Positions 30,684 to 38,755 of a stretch of 64,000 nt of DNA are shown here, piece by piece (position 1 is the first letter of the stretch; each line of letters opens with the position of its first letter). The position numbers and the translations under genes are program-made. The DNA is from Rhizobiales bacterium 24-66-13 (GTDB taxonomy: Bacteria; Pseudomonadota; Alphaproteobacteria; Rhizobiales; Xanthobacteraceae), in NCBI GenBank assembly GCA_002257205.1, contig NCHM01000001.1:38934-102933 (forward strand), read 5' to 3'. Below the pieces are notes generated by a model. That model did not search any database. It worked only from the letters and a program-made list of their open reading frames with translations, and had not been told where the DNA came from.

Positions 30684-32648
30684 TCAAATTCCCAGACCCT
30701 TGTGCCGCCCGAATTCCCACGAGACGCTATTGCCACGAACAACCCCAGCGACCGTCTGGCCAAGGCGCTTTTCCAGCACCGGACGCCACGGCACGAGGCT
30801 GAATCCCACGCCGTCGTCCAGCATGGCAAAGCGACCACTGGCGAGCATGACGGAGCGGCGATAGATGCCACTGACGTGTTCTCCGTCGCGCACGGCACGA
30901 TGATGCAGGCCGGTCTCCTCTACGATCTTTCTGGCAGCGGTTTCGACTTCCCGATCGCGCAGCGTGGCGAGCAGATTCCGGACGAGCAACACACGCTGCC
31001 CACGCCGCTCGGCCAGGCCCTGATCGACGAGGAAGTTCTCCCGCTCGCGCATGGCCTCTCGAACGCTGCCGCCGAATCCGGTCTGCGCGAGTGCGGAGGT
31101 GTCGCCAAAGCGCTGCCGATCGAGCCAAGTCGCACCAATCGCGCGCGTCTGTCGATCAAGCGGCAGATGTGATCGAAGCTCGACATCGACACCACCAAGG
31201 CCGCGGGCATCATGAGCTTTACCGCGCTCGGCGAGGTCGGCCGGCACGCGCCAGACGCCTTCGTCCATACGGTCGACGATCCCGACCCGGCGAAGGGCTT
31301 CGAGTCGACGGACGTGTGCGGCGACGAAGCTCTCCGGATCGTATCCTGGCTTGGCTTCGGCGCGCTCCACCGCAAGATGGTGTTCGGCGCGGTAGACGCC
31401 GTCAACAGCGAGGCTGGCGACGGTCCTATCCGCCCCGCGTTCCACTGCCGCGCGCGTCTCGACGATACCGCCGATCGGAAGGGCTTCGAGATCGGCGCTC
31501 ACCGAAAGCGGAACATAGTGTGCCCGGCCATCGATCCCGTCGACAACGAGATAGGCGCGATCATAGAGTTCGTCAGCCAGTCCCTTGTCGACGATGCGAC
31601 CGATGACGGGCGTTTGTGATGACATCGCGTCGAGCACGACCAGCTCACGCTTCTCGCCGGACATGACGCGCTGCATGGTACGGATGATGTCGCCGCGCTC
31701 GCCCATGCCACGCAACGCGGTTTCGGTGTCGTCGTGCAGCGCCCAGACGCAACCGCCAGTGCGGTCGGCAAGGCCCATCTCGACGAGCCGCTGGAGCCGA
31801 CCGATCATCACCGTGCGTCGGAAGCGAGCGTGGGCGTCGGCGGGTTCGCTAAGCAGGTCGATGACACCCGCCTCCGCCTCATGCTGGATCATTCGGTCGA
31901 TGGCGGTCCAGCGCTCCTGCTCGACCTCGCGCAACATGGAGTTGCGGATTTCCATCTCAGTGCGGGGACCGAGCCATTCGGTTGCCAGTTCGCGGGCACG
32001 GTTGCGCATGCCGTCGGCGATGTAATCGCGGGCGATGACCAGATCCGATCCGTCGTCCTGGCGACCGCGCAGCACGATATGAGTGTGAGGATTGTCGGTG
32101 TTCCAGTGATCGACCGCCACCCAATCGAGCTTGGTTCCTAGATCGGCTTCCATGCGGCCCATGAGATCGCGAGTAAAGGCTTTCAGATCGCCAAGATCGG
32201 CCGCATCTTCCGGCGAGACAATGAAACGGAACTGATGTCGGTCCTCGCGGCCGCACTGTTCGAAAGCGGTGGTATCGGCCTTGTCCGTGCCGGGTCCATA
32301 GGCGTGGGCCTTGCCGCCGTCCTTGGTCACGCCGTCGCGCTCGATATAGCGCAGATGGGTGATGATCGAGCGCCTACCGGCCTTCTCCAACTTGACCAAG
32401 CGGGTCTTGATGACCACGCGGCGAGAACTACCGCGCAGGGTCTGACCAGCGAACTTCGCGGCGACGTGGCCGCGGCCGAGACGGGCGCCGGAACGCACCC
32501 GCCCGGAACTGAACGACCGGCCGCTTGTCGAACCGGAATGGGAAACGGCCTTAAGAACGCGTGCGGTGAACTTCGGCGTCCTTGCTCGACCACGCGATTT
32601 TGGTGGCGAGACCCTTGGCCGGAAGCGGTTGTCGTCACGATCTGGCAT
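30684..32648 (-). CDS. VirD2-type relaxase (DUF3363)
   Basis: Relaxase of 654 residues that would nick oriT and pilot the single strand. N-terminal nuclease features: SIITHLRYIERDGVTKDGGK with the candidate catalytic Tyr, and the metal-binding His motif DNPHTHIVLRGRQDDGSDLV; the remaining length fits DUF3363. An Arg-rich N-terminus (residues 1-75) suits DNA binding and secretion. I start at ATG 32648 (MPDRDDNRFRPR). The candidate oriT lies 140-175 bp upstream, the normal arrangement. Confidence 0.92.
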   Translation of the reverse strand: MPDRDDNRFRPRVSPPKSRGRARTPKFTARVLKAVSHSGSTSGRSFSSGRVRSGARLGRGHVAAKFAGQTLRGSSRRVVIKTRLVKLEKAGRRSIITHLRYIERDGVTKDGGKAHAYGPGTDKADTTAFEQCGREDRHQFRFIVSPEDAADLGDLKAFTRDLMGRMEADLGTKLDWVAVDHWNTDNPHTHIVLRGRQDDGSDLVIARDYIADGMRNRARELATEWLGPRTEMEIRNSMLREVEQERWTAIDRMIQHEAEAGVIDLLSEPADAHARFRRTVMIGRLQRLVEMGLADRTGGCVWALHDDTETALRGMGERGDIIRTMQRVMSGEKRELVVLDAMSSQTPVIGRIVDKGLADELYDRAYLVVDGIDGRAHYVPLSVSADLEALPIGGIVETRAAVERGADRTVASLAVDGVYRAEHHLAVERAEAKPGYDPESFVAAHVRRLEALRRVGIVDRMDEGVWRVPADLAERGKAHDARGLGGVDVELRSHLPLDRQTRAIGATWLDRQRFGDTSALAQTGFGGSVREAMRERENFLVDQGLAERRGQRVLLVRNLLATLRDREVETAARKIVEETGLHHRAVRDGEHVSGIYRRSVMLASGRFAMLDDGVGFSLVPWRPVLEKRLGQTVAGVVRGNSVSWEFGRHKGLGI

Positions 32649-32733
32649 GACGGCGGTCCTGCCAATCCTGTACAAGCCCATGCGATGAAGCACGCGAAAG
32701 CTCACGCATAAACAATGGCTTGATGATTCTATA

Positions 32734-32822
32734 GGCACGCGGGCTCATCCGCCGCGTGCCGCCCCAACCGACGTGCAGACAAGAACTTCGGGACAGGCGC
32801 GTGCCGTCCCCTTTTATCTTGC
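32734..32822 (+). other. Candidate oriT with nic-like site
   Basis: Upstream of the relaxase gene lie a perfect inverted repeat GGCACGCG-N11-CGCGTGCC (32734-32760) and a second stem GGGAC-a-GGC / GCC-GTCCC with loop GCGT (32790-32810). Four bases after the second stem comes TATCTTGC (32815-32822), which fits the IncP/Ti-type nic consensus YATCYTG/Y. Inverted repeat followed by nic is the IncP layout. Position and motif agree; nicking is not shown. Confidence 0.55.
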
Positions 32823-32869
32823 CCTGCGCCTTCAGCGCTCCGAATCCGTGCTTCATCGTGGCTATGGGA

Positions 32870-33577
32870 TCACTTCTGCTGCACGTCGGAGCTGTCGCTG
32901 TCGTTTGGTTCGACGTATTCGACGCGTGGCTTGACGGTCACAAAGAGCGCGCCAGCAGATGGTCGAGAGGGGAGTGCACCGACGGTAGATTTCTTCCGCG
33001 CGTCGACCGCGAACAGTGGTGCTTCCGGACCGCGGTTTGTGTGCGTCTCCGAACCCGCGAAGAGGCTCGGAGTCGGGCTGCCGATGATCGATGCGAGCTT
33101 GTCGAGATAAGCACGCGTCTCATCAGGAAGCGGCACACCGAGGAGTTTGTGTTCCTCATAGCGCGCTGGCCCCGCATTGTAAGCGGCGAGGAATCCCGGC
33201 GCCCCGTAGCGATCGTACATCTCGCGCAGATAGGCAGCACCAGCGGTGATATTGTCATACGGATCGAAGGGATCGTCGCCGAGCCCGTATCGGCTGCGCA
33301 TCGCCTCCCAGGTGGCGGGCATGATCTGCATCAGGCCGATCGCACCTTTCGCTGACACCACGCGGGTTTCGCCGTCACTTTCGACACCCATGACGGAGCG
33401 TATCCACTGCTCCGGAATGTCGAAACGTTGTGCCGCTTCGGCGATCTGTGCAGCCCACGGATCGGCCGATAGTTGATGGTTCGCGGGCGCTTTCTCAGGC
33501 GGCGGTGAGGACGCAGGTTCCGCTCGGGCCACGGCGCCAGAAATCATCATCAGCGTACAGGTGATGATCGCTTGCAT
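32870..33577 (-). CDS. Lytic transglycosylase (VirB1-like)
   Basis: Secreted muramidase of 235 residues that locally opens peptidoglycan for the secretion channel. Signal peptide at residues 1-20 (MQAIITCTLMMISGAVARAE), catalytic Glu in IRSVMGVESDGETR, and the SLT motifs GAIGLMQIMPATW and AAYNAGPARY. The frame is open further upstream, but ATG 33577 alone gives the signal peptide. About 240 bp separate it from the DUF736 gene; I see no gene there. Confidence 0.92.
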   Translation of the reverse strand: MQAIITCTLMMISGAVARAEPASSPPPEKAPANHQLSADPWAAQIAEAAQRFDIPEQWIRSVMGVESDGETRVVSAKGAIGLMQIMPATWEAMRSRYGLGDDPFDPYDNITAGAAYLREMYDRYGAPGFLAAYNAGPARYEEHKLLGVPLPDETRAYLDKLASIIGSPTPSLFAGSETHTNRGPEAPLFAVDARKKSTVGALPSRPSAGALFVTVKPRVEYVEPNDSDSSDVQQK

Positions 33578-33818
33578 GACGCGCCGTAGAGGCGAGCGCG
33601 ACGACGTTTTGCACCATGCTCCTTGTCCGAGCGCCGACAGCCTGCCACCGTTCTCGCTCCGGTCAAGGGCGAGGCGTTGCCGGCCGCAAAGCGACCGCCC
33701 CTGACCTTCACTGCGCGCGGTGGCTGTCTGGCCAGCGATCGGGTCGGAGGGATGATCCCGTTTCCCATCGATCAGAGGGATAAGGGTCAATCCCAGTTCG
33801 CGCGACCCACACATGACA

Positions 33819-34148
33819 TCAGGTCCGCTCATCACGCTTCGATGGGCGTGTCCAGAGCAGGTTCCAAGTCGCGTTGTCGATTTCCGACTGGAACAGGTGA
33901 GCGCGGAGTGGCTGGGTGAAGGACGGATCGTCTATGGCGAGCGACAGGTAGTCTCCGGCTCTCTCGCCGGTGCGCTTCCAACCAGCACCGGTTTCGATAT
34001 CGTCGGTGGTGAAGATGCGATAGTGCGGCGCATTTTCGGCGTCCGCATTTTCAGCCGACCTGATGACCATCTCGGCGTCGAGCGTCAGCGTCCGGATACG
34101 GCCGGTCAAGCCGTCCTTCGTCTTCTTGAAAGTCCCGATCTGCGGCAT
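33819..34148 (-). CDS. DUF736 protein, copy 1
   Basis: Protein of 109 residues of DUF736, common in alphaproteobacterial conjugative elements, function unknown. Family pattern: IGTFKKTKDGLTGRIRTLTL, PHYRIFTTDDIETGAGWKR, DYLSLAIDDPSFTQPLRAHL. Two further DUF736 sequences occur in the window, an intact one at 41038-41349 and a decayed one at 41615-42000. Confidence 0.9.
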   Translation of the reverse strand: MPQIGTFKKTKDGLTGRIRTLTLDAEMVIRSAENADAENAPHYRIFTTDDIETGAGWKRTGERAGDYLSLAIDDPSFTQPLRAHLFQSEIDNATWNLLWTRPSKRDERT

Positions 34149-34181
34149 GGCACACTCCTTCTGGGGTCGGACACGAGCCGC

Positions 34182-34733
34182 CTATGGCTCGTCGGGAACC
34201 GGCTCTGAAGCCGGATCAATGTCGCCGTCGGTGGTCCAGATCGGAACCGCGCGACCGACGATGGAAGAGAGGGGAAGCGGGCCAAAATACCGACTGTCGA
34301 ATGAGTCCGGCGCATCCCAGTTCATGAGGAAAGCGGCGTCGCTCGGGACGACGCGGCAGCCCTGCCAGACAGGCAGTGGTCGGCCACGACTGTCACGCTC
34401 ACGAGCCGCCCCGTAGCGCCAGCCGTAAGCGATAATGTCGAAGCCCTCACGGCAGACGGTTTGGCCTGCGAGCGCGAGCACGCGCTTCAAGAGCGGCACG
34501 CCGCGCGGAAGATAGCCGCGGGCATCGAGGAAACCGGCGAGCGGTTCCGGCGGCATGACAATGGCAAGGTCCGTGACCGCGATCCGGTCTGCCGGCTCGA
34601 CGCGATAGAGGCCGACCGGCACACTTGCCGACGCATTCCAGATGAAGCGCGGCGCGTGCCCCGACCAGACGGGTGCTGCGATCAGCAGCACACCGCTGGC
34701 TGTCATCATCAAGAAGAGGCCACGTGCCGTCAT
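34182..34733 (-). CDS. traF: TraF-type S26 signal peptidase for conjugation
   Basis: Peptidase of 183 residues of the S26 family, which processes and cyclises the TrbC pilin in IncP systems. N-terminal membrane helix (GLFLMMTASGVLLIAAPVW), catalytic Ser in WNASASVPVGLYRVEP, catalytic Lys in PLLKRVLALAGQTVCR, and the GRPLPVW / FDSRYFGPLP blocks. Overlaps the DUF2840 gene by four bases. Confidence 0.92.
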   Translation of the reverse strand: MTARGLFLMMTASGVLLIAAPVWSGHAPRFIWNASASVPVGLYRVEPADRIAVTDLAIVMPPEPLAGFLDARGYLPRGVPLLKRVLALAGQTVCREGFDIIAYGWRYGAARERDSRGRPLPVWQGCRVVPSDAAFLMNWDAPDSFDSRYFGPLPLSSIVGRAVPIWTTDGDIDPASEPVPDEP

Positions 34734-35200
34734 GACAACAGCTCCCGGCGACGGAGCCAGGCGTCATGCTGTTCTTGCGAATAGGTGCGCGGTGTCTCAT
34801 GCACCCACAGCCTGTTGTGGACCTGCTGCCAATATTCCGGCGCGGCGTCAGAGGGAGCCACGCCGAGGGCTTCGACGGTGTCGACCGCCTTCAAGGCACG
34901 CTCGACCTGACCCCATCCGGCGACGAAGAGCAGTATTTTCGCGCCGGGACGCACATAAGGCCACATGCAGCACGTTTCACCCGGCGCAACCGCGCGCATG
35001 ATGGCGAGATGGGAGAGGGTCGTGCCATAAGCGTTCGCCTCCCAGCGCAATAGCGCGAACGTGCTGCCCGGAGTGAACATCGCGAGGCGTCTGCGACGAT
35101 CGATCTGACGCTCGCACACCGGCTTGCCGAAGCGCAGCCGGACATTGATGCGGTCACGCTCGAAGACGGCCAGGACGCTGGTGTAGCGGCGCGTGGTCAT
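34730..35200 (-). CDS. DUF2840 protein
   Basis: Protein of 156 residues (FERDRINVRLRFGKPVCERQ, NAYGTTLSHLAIMRAVAPGE, VRPGAKILLFVAGWGQVERA) of DUF2840, which accompanies traF and parA in this family of elements. Function unknown. ATG 35200 overlaps the stop of the RHH gene. Confidence 0.88.
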   Translation of the reverse strand: MTTRRYTSVLAVFERDRINVRLRFGKPVCERQIDRRRRLAMFTPGSTFALLRWEANAYGTTLSHLAIMRAVAPGETCCMWPYVRPGAKILLFVAGWGQVERALKAVDTVEALGVAPSDAAPEYWQQVHNRLWVHETPRTYSQEQHDAWLRRRELLS

Positions 35201-35472
35201 GCGTCTGCTCCGCCTTCGGGAAAGCGCGTTTCGAGCAGCTCGCGGATCATCTCGGCGACGGTGACGCCTTGCCTGAAGGCGGCCACCTTGACGCGGCCGC
35301 GCAGTTCCGGCGTCACGTCGATGGTAAGGCGCGCGGTGTAGATCTCGGCCTTCGCTGCCGAAGCCGGCGGCGTTGCCTGAACGGCCACCTCGACGCCGTT
35401 GCCCTGCTGTACCCAGGCATCGACTGTGGGTGCGGCAGGTTTCGCGCCGAAGGTGACTCGCTTGCCGCTCAT
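35197..35472 (-). CDS. Ribbon-helix-helix partner of ParA
   Basis: Protein of 91 residues: Pro/Ala-rich N-terminal arm, then an RHH fold (ARLTIDVTPELRGRVKVAAF, VTVAEMIRELLETRF). It overlaps parA by four bases, the arrangement of a partition operon in which the small protein binds the centromere site and stimulates ParA. The partner role is inferred. Confidence 0.82.
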   Translation of the reverse strand: MSGKRVTFGAKPAAPTVDAWVQQGNGVEVAVQATPPASAAKAEIYTARLTIDVTPELRGRVKVAAFRQGVTVAEMIRELLETRFPEGGADA

Positions 35473-36104
35473 GAGTCGCCTCCCATGATCTCGGCAGCGA
35501 GCGCGGTGATCTCCTGCGCGGCCGCGCCGGCGGGCTCCAGTTCGCGGGCCAGGCGGCCAGTGGCCACGCTCTCGACGAAGACGACGCGCTGGCCAATGTC
35601 GGCGGCGAGCGCGGGCAAGCCCTCCGGCAAGGCCGAGCGCACGTCGCGGCCGATGATGGTACCGACGATGCGGCGGTTGACAACGAAGGCGGCGCGGAGC
35701 TGCGGCTTGAACAGTCGCGCCTCGCCGATCAGCGCTACGATCTCGGCACTCGCCCAGACGTCATAGGGCGACGGCTGGACCGGGATCAGCACCAGGTCGG
35801 CGGCGAGGATCGAGGAACGCGCCAGCGCGGTCACGCGCGGCGGGCCGTCGATGACGACGTGATCAGCGCCGCGGGCGATGTCGGGAACCTCCGCATGCAG
35901 CGTCTCGCGGGGCAGTCCGAGAACGCCGAACAGGCGCGGCAGGCCGCTTTCCGCGCGCCGCTGCGACCAATCAAGCGCCGAGCCTTGCGGATCGGCGTCG
36001 ACAACGGCGACACGCGCGCCAGCGGCCGCCAGCTCACCGGCGAGATGGGTGGCGAGCGTCGTCTTGCCGACGCCACCCTTCTGGTTGAGGAGCGCCACGA
36101 TCAT
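35469..36104 (-). CDS. parA: ParA-family partition ATPase
   Basis: ATPase of 211 residues of the small ParA/MinD class. It shows the deviant Walker A (LNQKGGVGKTTLATHLAGEL), Walker A' (VVDADPQGSALDWSQ) and Walker B (DHVVIDGPPRVTALARSSIL). With the RHH gene it forms a partition cassette next to repA and the iterons, which would stabilise a circular form of the element. Confidence 0.94.
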   Translation of the reverse strand: MIVALLNQKGGVGKTTLATHLAGELAAAGARVAVVDADPQGSALDWSQRRAESGLPRLFGVLGLPRETLHAEVPDIARGADHVVIDGPPRVTALARSSILAADLVLIPVQPSPYDVWASAEIVALIGEARLFKPQLRAAFVVNRRIVGTIIGRDVRSALPEGLPALAADIGQRVVFVESVATGRLARELEPAGAAAQEITALAAEIMGGDS

Positions 36105-36441
36105 GACGCGCCCTCCAAGCAGGTAGGGGCGTCATGTCCGGGTATTAGTCGCCCTTGGGGGCGTGCTGGCGCGATAGGCTGCGCGACGATCGTATGGGAT
36201 TTCTCATAAGCGTACTTACTCGTATAACTTGATACATAATCGTATGTTATCAGTTTAAATTGGTCGTACTTATCAACAGCGTCGCTAGATAAATAAAGAA
36301 AGTTAGATTCCATATTAGAGAAGTTAGGGGATTGCTTTTGCAAAGCGCCACAATTGCTTAACGCGCATTTGCGCCTTTGATAGCACGAGTGTCGTGCCTC
36401 CGATAGCACGAGTCCGAATGCCTTCGATAGCACGAGACTAT
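36105..36441. repeat. Candidate replication origin: three iterons and an AT-rich segment
   Basis: GATAGCACGAG occurs exactly three times at 36379, 36402 and 36426, spaced 23 and 24 bp, within longer similar units starting CCTTTG, CCTCCG and CCTTCG. They abut the repA stop codon. Next to them is an AT-rich stretch (36190-36320) containing TTATCAACA, close to a DnaA box. Iterons, AT-rich DNA and an adjacent initiator gene are the usual parts of an iteron origin; repeated sites for another regulator are the alternative. Confidence 0.6.
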
Positions 36442-37305
36442 TCACAGCCTTTCCACAGCCTCCCTTGAACGAGCGGACAGAAGCGGTGTGGCCCGCGCGA
36501 AGACGAGCAGTTCGCGGCCATTGTCGAGCCGGTCGATGCGCAGCCGATAGCTAGGCAAGGGCTGGCGGCGCACGATGTCGCGCAAGTCGCAGGCGAAGTT
36601 CGAGAAGCGTGAGAGGCTGCCGGACTTGGCGTGGAGATGATGGAAATCGAAGCTCCAACCGCCGGGCTGGTGTCCGCCATGCTTGCGCACCAGGCGGTAG
36701 AGCCAGCGTTCGATGCCGCCGAGCAGGTCGAAGTAATTCCGGTCGATGGTCAGGATCAGGGCGTTGTTGAGAATGCCTTCGTAGAACCAGTCCGGCACGA
36801 TCAGCTCGATGCCGAGCGGTCGACCTTTGGCGTCGAGCCTTTCCTTCCATTCGTTGATCCAGGAAAAGCGATGCCGGCGCCGCTCGGAGGGCTGGCGGAT
36901 CGACGTGGCGACGGTGGTGGCTTGCAGGCGGTCGAGCGCGGCCTTGAGGCGCTGATAGTCGCGGACGGAGGTGCCGCGGCCGATAAAGGTCAGGATTTCA
37001 TAGGGTGTCGTCGCCATCAGCCGCGAGGTGCGCAGGCCGAGGTCACGAGCGTCGACGATTTGCGAAGCGGCCCAGATCAGGATGTCGGCATCCCATATGG
37101 TGGCCAGGCCGAATTCGGCCGGGGCCTCGACATGGATGCGGACGTCGCCGGCCTCGAATTTAATCGGCTGGACGCGCTTCGACTTGGCGAGGGAGAAGAA
37201 GGGATAGGCCATGAGATCCTGCGAGTCGCGGGTCGCCATGTCGCCGGGGCGCGATCGGAACAGTTCGAGCTGGTCGCGCTCGGATATGTGTCTGCGCGCC
37301 GCCAT
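36442..37305 (-). CDS. repA: RepA-like replication initiator
   Basis: Protein of 287 residues of the plasmid replication initiator RPA type: FFSLAKSKRVQPIKFEAGDV, TIWDADILIWAASQIVDARD, ATTPYEILTFIGRGTSVRDY, GGIERWLYRLVRKHGG. These span two winged-helix-like regions. It sits between an excisionase-like HTH gene and parA. Its presence suggests that the element replicates at least transiently when excised. Confidence 0.9.
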   Translation of the reverse strand: MAARRHISERDQLELFRSRPGDMATRDSQDLMAYPFFSLAKSKRVQPIKFEAGDVRIHVEAPAEFGLATIWDADILIWAASQIVDARDLGLRTSRLMATTPYEILTFIGRGTSVRDYQRLKAALDRLQATTVATSIRQPSERRRHRFSWINEWKERLDAKGRPLGIELIVPDWFYEGILNNALILTIDRNYFDLLGGIERWLYRLVRKHGGHQPGGWSFDFHHLHAKSGSLSRFSNFACDLRDIVRRQPLPSYRLRIDRLDNGRELLVFARATPLLSARSREAVERL

Positions 37306-37314
37306 GCGTTGCCG

Positions 37315-37545
37315 TCAGCGGGCTTGGGCGTAACGGGGATCTGAGGTGGTGTTGCAAGCGCGCGCCTCGATCCAGGTTTCGAGGTCGTCGATCGCGTAGA
37401 CGACGCGGGAGCCGAGCTTGCGGAACTTTGGTCCGCCGCCAATGACGCGCTTCTTGTTCAGCGTGTGCGGCGAGAGCTTAAGATAGGCGGCCGCTTCCTC
37501 ATTGGTGAGGTAGCGGCTGGCCGGTTTGGATTCGGGACGATCCAT
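37315..37545 (-). CDS. AlpA/excisionase-type helix-turn-helix protein
   Basis: Small DNA-binding protein of 76 residues (RYLTNEEAAAYLKLSPHTLN, GPKFRKLGSRVVYAIDDLET), a MerR-like HTH of the AlpA/Xis group. Nine bases upstream of repA, so it may regulate repA or act as a directionality factor. No integrase is visible in the window to pair it with. Confidence 0.85.
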   Translation of the reverse strand: MDRPESKPASRYLTNEEAAAYLKLSPHTLNKKRVIGGGPKFRKLGSRVVYAIDDLETWIEARACNTTSDPRYAQAR

Positions 37546-37660
37546 GAAGCTGCCTCCGTCTCAGGCTGGCCGAGCGAAGCCCGGTCCAGCGGTTGGGAGG
37601 CAGCTTGGGGAAAGCCTGTCCTGCTGCGTATGGAGAATCCTGGCCGGTCGGCTTTCTCCC

Positions 37661-38459
37661 TCACCGGGCGGCGGCGGGCATGGGATACTCGCCGGCCCGA
37701 CGGGCAGTCGCGCCCCAGAGGAAACGGCGATAGCCACCGTTCATGAGAGCGCGGCCACGGTGGACAAGATAGCGGACCCTGGCGCGCAGCTCGCTGTCAC
37801 CATGCCATTTCTCCTTCACGATGCGTGCGCCGAAGATCGCGATGGCAATCTCGCGCTCGCTGGCTCCGGCGAGATGACCGTCGAGGGCCTGCAAGGACTG
37901 CATGGTGATGATCGGCTCGGTCGCGCCGCGCTGGCCGGTAAATCCGGCTGGGCGGGTGGCGATTACGGCCAGCAGCTCCTTGGCCTCGCGCAAGCGGGCA
38001 TCGGCCCGGTCGTCCGGTGCAATCGCGAAGGTGAACGGCATGGTGGCGTCAAGCGCGCCGGCGATATGGACATGCCAGGAGCGGCCGCGCCGGGTGAGCT
38101 TCAGCGCGAGGCGGCCGCCGTCATGGCCGATCGTCTTGCGGCCGGGAAAGGTCCACAGGTCGAAGACCGGTGCGACAGTCTCCGGGTCTTCGTCCGGCAC
38201 GATCGGCAGGGCGATGTCCGGATCAGGCCGCCAGAACGGCAGCGCGTCGCGCGCGTCGTGTTTGGGGTTCTCGAAGAAATCGTAACCCCCAATTCTGCGC
38301 ATGTGCGCTCAACGATGGACGCCGCTTCGTGCCAAAGCGGCGCCAGTCGTTCCGATAGCCGGGATTGCGCCGCAGGTGCTCCCAGGCGACGGCCGGACGG
38401 TCGAGAAAGAGGATGTAGAGATAGGCGGCGTTGGCCATCCAGTCTTGCGTGTGGGGCAT
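37661..38459 (-). pseudogene. DUF6499-DUF2285 protein split by a frameshift
   Basis: The first part (38459 to about 38280) reads MPHTQDWMANAAYLYILFLD and ends in HAQNWGLRF, a DUF6499 module. The second part continues in another frame (DFFENPKHDARDALPFWRPD) to a full DUF2285 domain (FTFAIAPDDRADARLREAKE, REIAIAIFGARIVKEKWHGD). In relatives these form one protein. One extra base in the AAA run at 38277-38279 (plus strand) explains the shift. A sequencing error, or separate translation from the ATG at 38302, remains possible. Confidence 0.75.
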
Positions 38460-38755
38460 GTTTCCTCCGTGTGTTTCGGAAAGCTTCTGGTTTCAAGAGA
38501 ACGCGCAGTGTCCCCCAAAATGAGGCGGCTAAAGTTAAGGTGTCGTGCATCGTCGGGAGAGGTCGATTGCAGACGGCATTTGTTCGGATAGTTGAGGCCG
38601 TTCCAGCTATGACTTTGCGAGCCGGGCGGAGCCCGGCGAGCCGCGGCCGCCCTGTCGAGGCGCGGCCGCGCCGCCGACCCGGATTTACGGATCGGCGGAA
38701 AATTCCGGATACGGAAAGCCGCACGGTCGATGGACCGACCGCGCTGCATCTGCCG
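38460..38755. other. 296-bp gap upstream of the DUF6499 gene
   Basis: No supported gene on either strand. It contains a very GC-rich stretch at 38630-38690 and the motif GGATTTACGGATCGGCGG, similar to sequence within the trbC leader. Presumably holds the promoter of the split DUF6499-DUF2285 gene. Confidence 0.4.

Noticed and set aside
36379..36436. The three repeats viewed as a small CRISPR array.
   Set aside because: Repeats of 11 bp with 12-13 bp spacers are too short, and no cas gene is present; an iteron reading fits better.
38270..38302. DUF2285 as an independent gene starting at ATG 38302.
   Set aside because: The two frames join exactly within a conserved motif (WGLRF/FFENP) of the fused family, which favours a frameshift; independent translation was kept as an alternative only.
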